64,000 nucleotides of DNA from Buddleja alternifolia (taxonomy: Eukaryota; Streptophyta; Magnoliopsida; Lamiales; Scrophulariaceae), in contig CM033393.1 of the NCBI GenBank assembly GCA_019426215.1, forward strand, positions 23,252,591 to 23,316,590. The letters run 5' to 3'. A model generated the notes under the pieces. It made no database searches. It was given only the letters and a program-made list of their open reading frames with translations, and was not told the origin of the DNA. Positions 1-11,095 of the stretch are shown here, one piece after another (the first letter of the stretch is position 1; every line of letters starts with the position of its first letter). A program made the translations under genes and the position numbers.

Positions 1-717
1 GGCTCACAAATCCAAAGATCAAATCTAATTTAATCATTTACAAAATTAAAAATAATTTTAACTTAGTCATCTAAATAAAATCAATTCAATTTCGATAGGC
101 GATTAAATCCAATTTAAACAACTTACAAAATTTAATCCATTTTAATTAATAACTTAGTTAACACTAATTTAATTTTGATATGTAAACTACATAAAACTTA
201 ATTAAAAAATAAATCAAATCCAATTTATTTATTATAAAATCAAATTCTATTTAATTTAATTGAAGGCCATTATTCACAATAAAGAAGGAAGGACCCAAAT
301 AAAATTGGGTATTGGGTCTAACCCAATTTAATTACTCTTAGGTGTTATTGAATTTAACCCAATTTTGATTTAATTGTGTGTTGGGTCCAACCCAAATTAA
401 TACATAGGCTACATTGGGTTAGAACACAATTAACCCATTTAAATCAAACACCATTTTCCGGGCCAAACCAATCTCAATCCCATTTTCTTAATTGTCAAGT
501 GCTGGGTCAAGCCCAAAACCTTTTAATTTGGAAATCAAGCTGGGCAATTCTTTTAATTAAATCGAGAATGGGCCAAGCCAGGTTCTCATAAATAAAATTA
601 AATATATTGGGTTGAGAATAATTATTTTGCGTGTCGGGCCAAGCCCAATTTCATATTTAAATAAGATGTGTCAGGTTGAGCCCACCACATAATTTAATAA
701 GTGTTAGGCTGGGCCTT
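1..717 (-). repeat. Fragment of copia leader, second copy of 39599-40315
   Basis: AT-rich DNA that matches 39599-40315 almost base for base, with scattered substitutions (for example AAAGATC here against AACGATC there). In the right-hand copy this stretch is part of the long untranslated leader of the minus-strand element Ang-4, so this is inferred to be the same part of a related element entering from the left edge. It contains many TGGGTCnAACCCAA-like repeats and no supported gene; the 71-residue open frame at 376-591 is not conserved. Similarity stops at about 717, where an LTR fragment begins. Confidence 0.8.
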
Positions 718-1443
718 CCGTGTCAAACACGAGTTAGTTCATGAGCTCTGGGTAGAGACTTTAATCTCATTGACCTATGATCCCATAGGATACTTCTCAT
801 TTACTTTTGAGACAGTCAATTCCTTCTTGCTAATCAGTTAAGACTGCTACTTGCCCAGCAAGCCGCACTTCGAGGTTAACCCCACCAACTGATGAATTGA
901 ATCTAACTACTCTAATGATAGACTTGACGTCACAAGCACATCTTCAACGTGATTACTCAAGTCTGAGGTCCATGCATACTATCATAATCAGTAATCCATT
1001 CATTAACAGTCAATCAGAAAAAATCCATGTGATCGGATTACTACGAGCCGTGTTCGAATACATTAATCCCATCAATGTATCTATGACACAAACTCCCACT
1101 ATCTTATAGCGTTCGACTGGCACTTCCTGTCAGAGCATTTGTCATACAAGTCAAAAAATCTCAATTGGGAAACGAATCTCAATGCCCAATTGAGATTTTT
1201 TGACTTAAGAACCATTTAAGTGATCAAGTACCAAACTTTCCAGTGCCTACCTCCTTAATTACTCTAAGGAGTGGAAGGTTTGCCTTGATTCACATGGACA
1301 TATTATTCATTCAAATGTTATAGATTCCATTAAGACTTATATGAACAATATATTAAATGTTTTTTTATTAGTTAAGGGATGTGCAATATAAACCGGTATC
1401 TTATATTCTAATCTCCTCGTTAGCATCGAGGGCACTTTCCCAA
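717..1443 (-). repeat. Angela-type copia LTR fragment (minus strand)
   Basis: Reverse complement of the U3-side part of the LTR seen complete at 41621-43247 and 48999-50582. Shared landmarks are the cacgagttagttcatg block, the gaggttaaccccacc block and the sequence around GTGTTCGAATACATTAAT. The outer LTR end is at CCCAACA (1437-1443). It lines up closely with 23025-23733. No primer-side end is present, so it is a fragment and not a complete solo LTR. Confidence 0.8.
1148..1206. repeat. Perfect 22-bp inverted repeat inside the LTR fragment
   Basis: The arm at 1148-1169 is exactly the reverse complement of the arm at 1185-1206, separated by 15 nt. The homologous place in the LTR at 23453-23500 has only an imperfect inverted repeat and a shorter left arm. 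The perfect palindrome is therefore specific to this copy. Confidence 0.9.
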
Positions 1444-2097
1444 CACAGTCTTATGAGAGGAACACAGACCTTGTCGTCATCATCAATTATATGGTGTTGA
1501 TGTTATTTCCAAACCGTGAATCAATTCGATTCATTGTTGATTTCTTGACAGTTAAGGAGATAAACGATTTACCTCTTGAAGAGTGAATCGATCAGTATCG
1601 ATTTGATGAGAGTAGCAATCCCCAGGACTCCTACCTCTAGATATCACGCGAAAATGACCTTCCAAAACTCTGAGCTCCTCTCCGACAGTTGAAGGTTGTG
1701 CTAGGTCAGAGAGAGGGGAGGAGATCTTCTGTCTTGTCTAATTACTGTGTAAGGGCTGATTCTAAATCACACGTTATGAATTAGTTTAGCTATTGTAGTT
1801 CTTTAAATAAACTCCAACTCTCTACAACTAAGTAGGCCGACTGTCCGGGCCTGTTGGATGGGCTTACTGGGCTAAGTTCATCTTAGTCCATATGTACTTA
1901 ATTAATTCTCAGTCCAATCCAATTGGATATTATTTAATTACTTAATCCAATTAATTAATTCAACTAATAAACTAATTCCCAATTAATTTAACTTATGAAT
2001 TAATAACTTAATAATTAAGTCAGTCCATCCTTTCAGTCTTAGTAAAATCACCAAAATACCCTTTACCATGCAAACAACAAGACGTCAGTCTTTTTTT
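1444..2097. other. Unassigned spacer between two LTR fragments
   Basis: No open frame of note, no RNA gene and no match to other parts of the window that I can see. The right half is AT-rich with repeated TTAATTAATT runs like those in the LTRs and leaders elsewhere, so it is probably more retrotransposon debris. The sequence shows nothing more specific. Confidence 0.4.
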
Positions 2098-2595
2098 TTA
2101 TAGCACGACTCTCTAAGCTCGATTCGATTGTCAATGAGAGGATACCAAAGAATATGGGTGTCACCTAGCCAGCCCCGTGGAACCATATCGTAGCCCAATC
2201 GAATACGAGATGACATCATCATCATTATGAACCTTTTGATTACGATTACCATATGTGTATAGAATCTTCACCGACGCGACCCGATCAAGTAAGAGCCATG
2301 GTACGTCAAATTCATAGAACTTGATACTGTACTTGGGAATCATAATAATGTGAAATTGCCAAACTACTCTCAGTGACCATCACGAGCTAGTTGATATGCT
2401 TTGGCCAGAGACTTATAATTTCAAATACTTATGATCATACAAGTCACATATTCGTTTACTATCGAGACAGTGAATCCCGAATGGGCAGTTATCTTACAAT
2501 GTCGAATGCAGTAGTTGAATCTTACTTCGAGGTCAACCCCACCTATCAGGTGACACGTGTCTAACTACTCTGATAACATATCCAATACTACAAGC
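2098..2595 (-). repeat. Angela-type copia LTR fragment (minus strand), diverged
   Basis: Reverse complement of an internal LTR segment. The run from gggtgtcacctagccag (about 2156) through the cacgagctagttgatatg block to the ggtcaaccccacc block matches the order in 22808-23230 and in the LTRs of Ang-5. It is more diverged than the fragment at 717-1443. It stops at about 2595, where the plus-strand leader of Ang-1 starts, so the 5' LTR of Ang-1 is missing here. Confidence 0.7.
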
Positions 2596-2765
2596 CGGCA
2601 GTAAATAATACCAAGTTAGTAAAGGATGTTTGACATCATCTCCCTCCACTAAGCTTACAAAAATTAAAATTACTACGAATAAGTAATACTTCCCAGTTAT
2701 GGGGTTATACCTTTGGAAATAATTTCAAATTTTAGTAAGTGCATTAAATGCCTTAATCGAAGCAT

Positions 2766-2984
2766 ATTTCACCCTAGAAACCGGTTAGGTTGCAAGGTGA
2801 ATTTCAAATGTTAGATTATAGGAGTTAGTCGGAATAAACTCGGGTAGTTCACGAGCTTAGAAATTGATTAGGTTGCGACTTGGTGAACTATGGGGAAATG
2901 TATTGAAATGTTTATTGGATAAATTGATATTAGATATCACTTTAAATAATTAATGGGCTAGAAACCGGTTAGGTTGCAACCCAT
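2766..2984 (+). promoter_or_regulatory. Three-hairpin module in the Ang-1 leader
   Basis: Hairpin 1 has arms 2766-2773 and 2796-2803 with one mismatch. Hairpin 2 has arms 2845-2852 and 2883-2890, perfect over 8 bp. Hairpin 3 has arms 2953-2957 and 2980-2984, with further pairing outside. Each loop holds a version of the same sequence ending GGTTAGGTTGC; loops 1 and 3 contain the self-complementary octamer AACCGGTT. The module lies about 230 nt before the gag start. Ang-4 and Ang-5 have the same layout. An RNA role such as dimer linkage, packaging or translation control is inferred only. Confidence 0.65.
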
Positions 2985-3189
2985 CTAATTAATTTAGGAC
3001 CTCAATACCCGCTGTGGAATCGATGCCAATGATGATTCCCAATTTCCACATAGGAGTGTGGGATTCGAAAATGCAGTGGGAGCCAAGATAAATTTTAAGT
3101 CTTGAATTTTTCTTGGTTAAATCAAAACAAGTAATCTAATTAATATGGTTTATTTCTGCAGTTATTTTCTCGTTTATCTCTCTCAAATA

Positions 3190-4050
3190 TGACAAACCTC
3201 GAAAAGAATTCTCTTACTGGACCCAACTATGTGGACTGACTCAGAAATTTGAGGATTGTCCTCAATATGGAATCTTTGGGATACATCTTGGAGGCTGATA
3301 TCCCGGCAGCTCCTACTAGAATAGGTCCAAGCCCATGAAAAATGGGTTAAGGACGACCTTCGGGTGAGAGGATACATGGTAGGATCTATAACCAATGATT
3401 TTCAAAGGTCACATGATAAGATGCCCACTGCAAGAGCTATCCTAGCTCACCTGGTAGAGCTCTATGGTGAGCACAGTCGAACTGCTCGATATGAGATATC
3501 AAAAGAGCTCTTCAGAGCCAAGATGAATGAAAGTGAGAAGGTTGGTGATCATGTACTCAAAATGATTTCGAGGATTGAGAAATTAGAAGCTCTCGAATTC
3601 ACCATGAACACCACCTTTCAAACAGACTTAATCTTGCAGTCTATTCCTGATTCCTTCTCCTAATTTGTAGTTAACTTTAACTGCAATGAGAAAAAGTGCA
3701 ATTTAGCTGGACTAATGAAGAAATTGGTTACTGCACAATCTCAAATGAAACCAAAGGGAAAGGAAACTACCTTGGTCATCTCTTTTGGACCTTAAAATTC
3801 TAAGTCTAAGAAGAAGAACAAGAACAAGAAGCAGTCTGGCGAACTTGGAGCTCAAAGAGGTGTTTAAAAGGGTAAGGAAAAAGGTCAAGGGTTTCATAAG
3901 AGCAAAGGGCCTAAGAAAATGGATAGATGTCTCGAGGGCGGTGAACTTGGCCACTGGAAGAGGAACTGTCCCAAATTAGGCAAAGGCGCAAAAGGTATGG
4001 AACTCTTTGTTTTTGAAACTAGCTGTTCTATGACCATCTTTTCTACTTCG
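3190..4050 (+). pseudogene. gag: Ang-1 gag (decayed)
   Basis: Gag would form the virus-like particle that packages element RNA in the cytoplasm. The start ATG at about 3190 follows the leader; the reading passes the conserved NYVDWLRNLRIVL region, where the Trp codon is now TGA near 3237. The longest intact piece is 3364-3663, matching the Ang-5 gag core (AILAHLVELYGEHSRTARYE). The zinc-knuckle region near 3925-3972 reads CLEGGELGHWKRNC, so the second cysteine of the CCHC motif is lost. At least one more stop (TAA near 3661) and a frame change near 3795 break it. Confidence 0.8.
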
Positions 4051-6890
4051 TGGATTCTGGACTCAGGGGCTAGTGCCCATGTTTGTTATTTAGATCAGGA
4101 TCTGCAAAGAAGTAGAAAGCTGGGCCGAGAAGAAGTGATGATCAAAGTAGGCCTCGGGGAAAGCGTCGCAGCTACTAGGATTGGATCTACTTCTCTTTAT
4201 TTGAATTCTGGACATTTATTGTTGTTAAATAATGTTTTAGTTTTGCCCAAGGGGCTTAAGAACATTGTTTCCATTCATATCCGGAGAGTACAAGATACAC
4301 AAAATGGAAAAGGATGGACTTTTAAGCTTACTGGGGTCGGATCCCTATCCAACATGTCAATCATGTCTCTTAGGCAAGATAGCTAGATCGCCCTTCACCG
4401 GGACTTTGGAAAGAGCTACTCAAGTCTTAGGGTTAGTGCATACCGATGTTTGCGGACCATTTGGAGAAATCACTCGTGGGGGTTTCTACTACTTCATCAC
4501 TTTCATAGACGATCATTCAAGATATGGTCTAGTGTATCTGAATAAGCAAAAGTCTGAATCCTCTAAAAGGTTCAAAGAGTTCAAAGCCTTAGTAGAAAAT
4601 CAAACTGGGCAAAACATAAAAACTCTATAATAGGATCGTGGAGGAGAATATATGAGTGTCGAGTTTGATGAATTCCTTAGACAACAAGGAATAATGTTAC
4701 AATTGACACCACCATCAACTCCTCAACTAAATGGGGTAGCCGAGCGAAGGAATTGAACACTGTTGGACATGGTTTGTTCCATGCTTAGTTACACTGATTT
4801 ACCCATTTTGTTGTGGGGACATGCGCTCCTTACTACTGCTTATATATTGAACAGATGTCCCTCTAAATCCGTTCCTAAACCTCCGCATGAGATGTGGAAT
4901 AATAGGAAACCAAGTCTTAACCACATTAAGATTTGGGGATGTCCCGCTTATGTCACAAAGACTAAAGTGGAAAAATTGGAGACAAGATCCCTCTTTGGAC
5001 GTTTCATTAGTTATCCTGAAGATTCCATGGGATTCTTCTTTTACCTGCATGATGATTAGAGAATCATCGTGGCCCTACAAGCTCACATCCTTGAAGATGT
5101 GTTCATCTTGGAAGGGGGAAAAGGTAGGAAAATTGTTCTAGAAGAACAAAATGAAACTCTCTCAGAGACATCTGTCCAAGAAACAAGGCCGGAACCAATA
5201 GTAGCACAACCACCATATAGATATGGTAGAATACCACATGAACCTGAGAGGTATGGGTATCTACTGCAGGGGGAGCTAGAGCTTCACACTGTAGTACAAG
5301 ACGGTCATGAAGATGATCCTTGTACCTATGATCAAGCAATGGTGGATGTCGACGCTTTAAGATGGTGAGAAGCTATGGAAAAACAGATGGACTCTATGCA
5401 ATCGAACCAAGTCTGGACTTTGGTAGATCGTCCTGAAGGTATCAAACCTATACGATGTAAGTGGATCTATAAAAGAAAGATAGGTAGTGATGGCAAGGTT
5501 GACACCTTTAAAGCCAGACTCGTAGCGAAAGGGTATAGTCAAAGAGAATTAATTGACTATCAAGAAACCTTTTCACCCGTGGCCATGATAAAGTCCATCT
5601 GAATACTGTTATCCATAGTTGCATACGTATATTATGAGATATGGCAAATGGATGTCAAAATGTCTTTCCTGAATGAATTCCTCGAGGAGGATATCTATAT
5701 GGAACAGCCAAAGGGTTTTGTATTCGAGACCGATATCCATAAAGTATGTAAACTTGAGAGGTCCATATACGGTGTCAAGCAAGCATCTAGAAGCTGAAAT
5801 CTTTGTTTTGATGAAGTAGTAAAGGGATATGGCTACATCAAGAACGAAGATGAACCCTGTGTCTACAAGAAGACTAGTGGGAGCAAACTCTCATTCTTAG
5901 TACTATATGTGGATGACATTCTACTTATAGTAAATGACGTAAGAATGCTCACCATAGTCAAGAAATGGCTTTCGAGTACGTTTTCCATGAAAGACTTGGG
6001 AGAAGCGACATACATTTTAGGAATTCGTATCTACAGAGATAGAACGAATAGAATGATAGGTCTCTCTCAAGCCCTTTACTTAGAAAAGGTCCTAAAAGGG
6101 TTTAGGATGGACAATTCTAAGAAAGGGTTTCTTTCCATGAGGCATGGAGTACACTTATCCAAGTCTATGTGTCCTCAAAGTGAGGAAGATAGACAGGAGA
6201 TGAGTAACATGCCCTATGCTTCTGCAGTTGGTAGCCTGATGTATGCAATGCTGTGTACTAGACCCGACCTTGCCTATGCTGTAAGCGTGGTGAGTCAATT
6301 TCAGGAAAACCCTGGAAAGGAACATTGGATAGTTGTGAAGAATATCCTAAAATATCTCAAAAGAACTAAGGATATGATTCTCATCTATGGAGGTGGAGAC
6401 CTGAAGATGGAAGGTTGTTCTGATTCAGACTTTGAGTCTAATGTCGATGACCAAAAATCCACTTCAGGGTTTGTTTTTACTCTCAATGGTGGAGTGGTGC
6501 CTTGGAAAAGTTCCAAGCAAAGTGCAACCGCTGATTCCACCACTGAAGCGGAGTATGTGGCAGCCTCAGAGGCAGCCAAAGAAGCTGTTTGGGTGAGAAA
6601 GTTTCGTAGAGAACTTGAAGCGGTCCCTAGTGCTCAGCTCCCGTTACCACTTTATTGTGATAACAATGGAGCAATAGCGCAAGCCAAGGAACCGAGGTCT
6701 TATAACAAGTCCAAACATATGAGAGAAGATTTCACATCATCAGGGAGATCGTTGGCAGAGGAGAGATAGCAGTTTAGAAAATAGCTTCAGCTGACAATGT
6801 AGCTAACCCGTTCACCAAACCAATACCTCAGGTTGTTTTAGACCGACACCTGGAAAGGATGGGTATAAGATACCACAATGAGTGGCATTG
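4051..6890 (+). pseudogene. pol: Ang-1 pol: protease, integrase, RT, RNase H (decayed)
   Basis: Domain order is that of Ty1/copia: protease (WILDSGASAH at about 4051), integrase (HTDVCGPFGE near 4437; NGVAERRN near 4733), RT (KWIYKRKIG near 5459; the YVDD codons overlap 5905-5917) and RNase H, ending near 6890. The best surviving piece is 5909-6769 (286 residues, end of RT and RNase H). Against Ang-5, roughly 200 bp between protease and integrase are missing near 4275. Stops occur near 4628, 4755, 5058, 5367, 5600 and 5797. It cannot make a functional polyprotein. Confidence 0.85.
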
Positions 6891-6906
6891 AGTGCAACTG
6901 GGAGAT

Positions 6907-7182
6907 TGTTAGGATTATGCCCTCAGATGCCATAGAGGATAGAATGAATTGGGCATATATCTAGTATAGAATTTAAATATTATTTATAATAAAAGGCACT
7001 ATTTAGTTTTTCACTTGATTCTTATCTGCATCTATAAGTTGTCTAAAACGCTTTGCCCATGTTTTCAATGCGTTCCCTCTACTTCCTATGGGATAGGAAG
7101 AATGGCACTAGAGAGATCAACCTTGATTACTAAAACCAGTTCGCAAGTAATATGAAGTCTTTAATGGACAAATAAAGACTTC
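6907..7182 (+). repeat. Ang-1 3' LTR, left part
   Basis: Begins TGTTAGGATTATGCCCTC directly after the purine tract CAACTGGGAGAT (6895-6906), the position and sequence expected of a copia 3' LTR. It is interrupted at 7182 by SIRE-1 and resumes at 21302. Confidence 0.9.
7178..7182. repeat. Target-site duplication ACTTC, left of SIRE-1
   Basis: Five bases ACTTC immediately before the SIRE-1 5' LTR, repeated exactly at 21297-21301 after the 3' LTR. A 5-bp duplication is what copia integrase produces. Confidence 0.95.
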
Positions 7183-7995
7183 TGTTAGGAATTTCATATT
7201 AGATGTTTTGATGATGACAAATAGGACTTTCTGTTAGACTCCGAAAAGTGTAAAAGCTTTCATAGAATGTTATGTATAAGTACCTGAAAGCTTATTTATC
7301 TTAGGCTTATAGTATTTATCTTTGTAGAATTCCTTAGACTAAGTATGTGACACTAAAACACTTAGGAAAATTCTGGGTGAGTCTACCAAGTGATGAAGGT
7401 GAAGATCAAGCGTCTAAAGCTACAATGGATAAAGATATCTTGAAGCGTCCGTCAAACGCTTTAGGGATTATCCCAGTGCTCAAACTACGAATGGATAACT
7501 CAGGCCGAATACTCAACATCAAGTGAAATGACGGAATTCTCAGTGAGACCATCAAGACAAGATTGAAGAGTAAGCGTCTGAAATAAAGAAAAGAAAGTCA
7601 GGATCAGTCCAAGCGTCTGTCCAATACACGAGAATAACTATTCTCTTCAGCAAGCGTCCAAAAAGGTTAAACCAACACAACCTACAAAGAACGTAACCTG
7701 AAAAAGAATTCAGACCCAAAACCATCCAAAGACTTAGAATAATGCATGAATCAAACGGACGAATTATTTCCAACGGAAATAAGACAAGATGCATTAAAAG
7801 TCGGATAAGTGCTATTAAAATATAAGCACTATAACTTATGGGCAAGCCATATCTTTGACCTAGACTGTCAGATTTATGAAACCAAGACCATGCCTAACCA
7901 ATTAAATATACCCAAAGTTAGAAATGTCTGAACTCAAGGAATGTTTGGGGAAACGAGACTCCAACCGAGTCAAACGGACAAAAACCACCAATACC

Positions 7996-8004
7996 TTATA
8001 AATA
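7996..8004 (+). promoter_or_regulatory. TATA box of the SIRE-1 5' LTR
   Basis: TTATAAATA lies in the middle of the LTR, the usual place of the U3/R boundary in a copia LTR. Transcription would be expected to start about 30 bp downstream, near 8030. The same site is at 20345-20353 in the 3' LTR. Confidence 0.6.
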
Positions 8005-8319
8005 GCTCTTTCAAAATACAAGAAAGCGTGCGTGACACACAAAAATACCTACCTTGTTGAAAGAAAAGCTTACTAAAAATCATAGCCAAATATCCATATA
8101 AGCTTTTCACAAATATTCCAGAGACAGTCACCCATATCTCAAATCTCTTGTTAAGAAGAACCTATACCACCATTGAGATATCCCCAAGTTGTTTGAACTT
8201 TCCAAAAACAAACAAACCCGTGACCAAAACCATCAACACCTTTCATCTGAGTGAGAAAGCTGGTTGACTTGCAAGCAACATTTTTGTGTAAAAGAAGCTT
8301 GTTGAAGTTGATCTCTATT

Positions 8320-8444
8320 GGAGCTGAAATCTGTGTGACCAAGGAGTTCCGAGATCAAGAGTAACTTGCACCATTTCTGAGTGAAAGAAGCAAGGGGATA
8401 GAAGATCTTTAGTGGAGCTGAAATCTGTGTGACCAAGGAGTTCC
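8320..8444 (+). repeat. 31-bp direct repeat with 94-bp period in SIRE-1 LTR
   Basis: A 31-base string starting GGAGCTGAAATCTGTGTGAC occurs at 8320-8350 and again at 8414-8444, with weaker similarity between the sequences preceding each copy. The 3' LTR has the same pair (about 20669-20699 and 20763-20793). SIRE-2 has a single copy of this block (near 41413-41445 and 63535-63565), so this is a tandem duplication within the SIRE-1 family. Confidence 0.9.
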
Positions 8445-8952
8445 AAGATCATATCCAATCTCCCTCTATCTTGTAGAAGTCTCTGTGTGACTCTTCGATA
8501 ATCATCATAGTGGAAAACCTCCCTGATAAAAGGAGAAGAAGGACGTAGCTGGGATTACATCACCCAGTGAACCTTACAAATATCTTGTGTCATTTACCTC
8601 TTTAAGCATTCATTGTGTTACTGCTTTACTATTCCTACTGCATACATTCTGATAAAGTCTTAAAACAACTAAGCGACTACTTTCGAATAATTAACTGAAC
8701 GCTAAGCTATAAAATACTTCCGCTGTGCTAACTCTGATTTAGTGATTAAACTCTGCCCTACTCTGGTAAGCGTTGAAGTCACCGAGTCTAAGTTAACGTT
8801 TTTCAAGCGCCACATCTAGCGCTTAAACTTGTCAAGCGTTCAAATACTTCAAAGTAATACGAATTTTAAAGAAGTCAAAAAAAGACTTCAGGGTCTATTC
8901 AACCCCCCCCCCCCCTTTCAAACCCTTTCGTATACCACTTGGGACCAACAAG

Positions 8953-8964
8953 TGGTATCAGAGC
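8953..8964 (+). promoter_or_regulatory. Primer binding site, initiator Met-tRNA
   Basis: TGGTATCAGAGC, complementary to the 3' end of plant initiator methionine tRNA, lies 2 bp after the 5' LTR. It primes minus-strand cDNA synthesis. Confidence 0.95.
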
Positions 8965-9056
8965 GGTTGAAGTTGAAACCTAAGCGTTTCCAAGCGTAAC
9001 TGCTTGTTCAGATCCATTTTTTTTTACAGTCGCTTTAAAATTACTTTAAATTCTTC

Positions 9057-11081
9057 ATGGCATTCTCTAAAGTTCCCAAGTTGACCGAGTCAAATTATGA
9101 CTCTTGGAAGGTCAAAGCGTTTACTTATTTGTGTTCATGTGATGATGAAATGTGTGATATCATTTCAGATGGGCCAATCAAAATATACAAACTTATCACC
9201 AGAGCGCCCGAAGCCACAGGAGAAACACCTGACGGTTATGTGGAGTAGCCCAAACAAGAATGGTCCACCGATGAGCGTCGACGAGCCAATCTAGACAATG
9301 TCGGTCGGAATGCATTAGACATGAGGTTTACAGCCCTTGTCACTGAACTAACATCTCTGGGTATGGAGCTACAAAATCGAGAAACAGTGGTCAAAATCTT
9401 TAGAAGTCTTCCAAGCAGATTCCTGATGAAAACAACTGCAATGAGAGAATCAAACAATCTGGACAGCCTAACTCCAGAAGATGCTTTTTCAGAACTCAAA
9501 GCATTTGAGTTTGAGCTGAATTCGGCCAGTGATGCAGTAAGTAATCCAGTGATCGAATCCGGAGCGCTAATGGCATCAATCAAAGGAAAACCTATCAAAG
9601 AAAAAGGTTCGGATATAAGTGAGGAAGAAGAACTGGCGCTTCTAAATAGATTCAGGAAATTCCTGAAATATGAAAAGAAGGGAAACAGTCCTAAGCACCC
9701 AGGACAAAGTTCATATCAAGCGCTTCCTCAAATACAACCACAATATCAAGCGCCTCACTATCCTGCGTCCTCCTCCCTAGCGCCAATTCAATATCAAACT
9801 CCTTCTCAGCAAGATCTCTCAGCGCCTGCAGCGTTAAACCAACGATCCACAAGATTAACAAACGAACAAAAGATGAAGACCAATCTTTGTTACAACTGCA
9901 GGAGACCAGGGCATTTCCAAGTTAATTGCCCATATCCAAATGTGTCTAAACCTACAAAGCAAGATCACACGGATAGAAACCAATTCAGGAGCAACCTGAG
10001 ACAACAAGGCTTGCTAGAAGAATCAGAACCTCTCTATACGCCTGAAGAGGACTTGGAATCATCAGATGAAAGCAGCGATGATGAACCATCAAAGGACTCA
10101 GCATTCATTTGTCTCATGGCAAGAGAAAATGAAGCATCTAACGACGTACCATCTGAGGTAACCACTGATCTGTATCATCCTCTCTCTTATGATGAATTAC
10201 TTGACAAAGTAAAGGAATATTATACAGATTGTCAAGATGCCACCCAATTATTCCAAAATCACCATCGTATTATTTCAGCACTCAGAAGTGATAACTTAAC
10301 GCTCAAAGCAGAGTTGCAAATTCAGCAACAGTGCATTGAGAAAAACCAATCACTCGAGAGTGAAATTACTCAGCTAAAAGGTGATCTTGATATAATAGTC
10401 AAAAGAGAAGCTGAAATGGTCGCTAAACTTGCCAAATCAGAGCAGCTTATCTCTTCATTATCAAAAGCGTCTAGAACGCTAGATAATGTGACTAAAGTAA
10501 CCAGGGCATTTGGTGAAAAGACCGGTCTAGGTTTTGATAAATTCAGTTATAAAGCCAAAGCGTCCAATGTTACAACAATCAACAAAGGAAAAGGTGTAAT
10601 CTTTATTAAAGAAAGTTCAAACAGACAAACGCTGAATGAATCAACAAATACTGGTACAAAAGCTAATGATAAAGTCAACATTGACTCAGGCAAAGGAAAG
10701 ACCAAAGCGAATGTCTCACAAAAGAAAATATATCCAAACGCTCAAAAAGCTAAGGAGATATTTTCTGCCAGTGAATCAAACATTAAGCGTCCCGCACCAA
10801 AAGTGCATCCTAAGCCAATACCAAACAGAATCAAACGTCTATATCCAAAACAATCCAGTTCATATTATCAACACTATGATAATTGTGAATACGATTATAA
10901 TTATTACTATAATCAAGGATATTTCTATACATCTAGAAAAAGTATGCAACTCAAAACGAAACCCAAGAAGGCCAATCTTTCTCCCATAGTGAAGACAAGG
11001 CAAATATGGGTTCCGAAAAATCTAATTCACGTCACTAACAAAGAAGGACCCAAAACAAAATGGGTACCTAAAGGAAATTAG
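9057..11081 (+). pseudogene. gag: SIRE-1 gag, with in-frame TAG and internal deletion
   Basis: Gag forms the cytoplasmic particle and binds element RNA. ATG 9057 (MAFSKVPKLTESNYDSW) opens the same frame as the long downstream part, but codon 64 is TAG (9246-9248) where SIRE-2 has a lysine. Right after it, at about 9320, roughly 60-70 residues present in SIRE-2 gag are missing. The rest is open to TAG 11079-11081: a CCHC zinc knuckle (CYNCRRPGHFQVNC, near 9889), an acidic stretch, a likely coiled coil (about 10290-10480) and a basic, Tyr/Lys-rich tail. The remainder could only be made from a start at 9321 (586 residues), without the N-terminal domain. Confidence 0.9.
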
Positions 11082-11095
11082 ATCTGCCCTTTTGA

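Larger units (their letters stand above)
7183..8950 (+). repeat. SIRE-1 5' LTR
   Basis: 1768 bp, TGTTAGGAATTTC to GGGACCAACA, followed by the primer site. Compared with the 3' LTR (19532-21296) it has a few substitutions and a longer C run (14 C near 8904-8917, against an interrupted run at 21251-21264). Antisense open frames of 97, 63 and 67 residues occur in both LTRs but have no coding support. Confidence 0.95.

Noticed and set aside
7552..7845. Antisense 97-residue open frame, repeated at 19901-20194
   Set aside because: It is duplicated only because both lie in the SIRE-1 LTRs; it has no start context, no domain, and no counterpart in SIRE-2.
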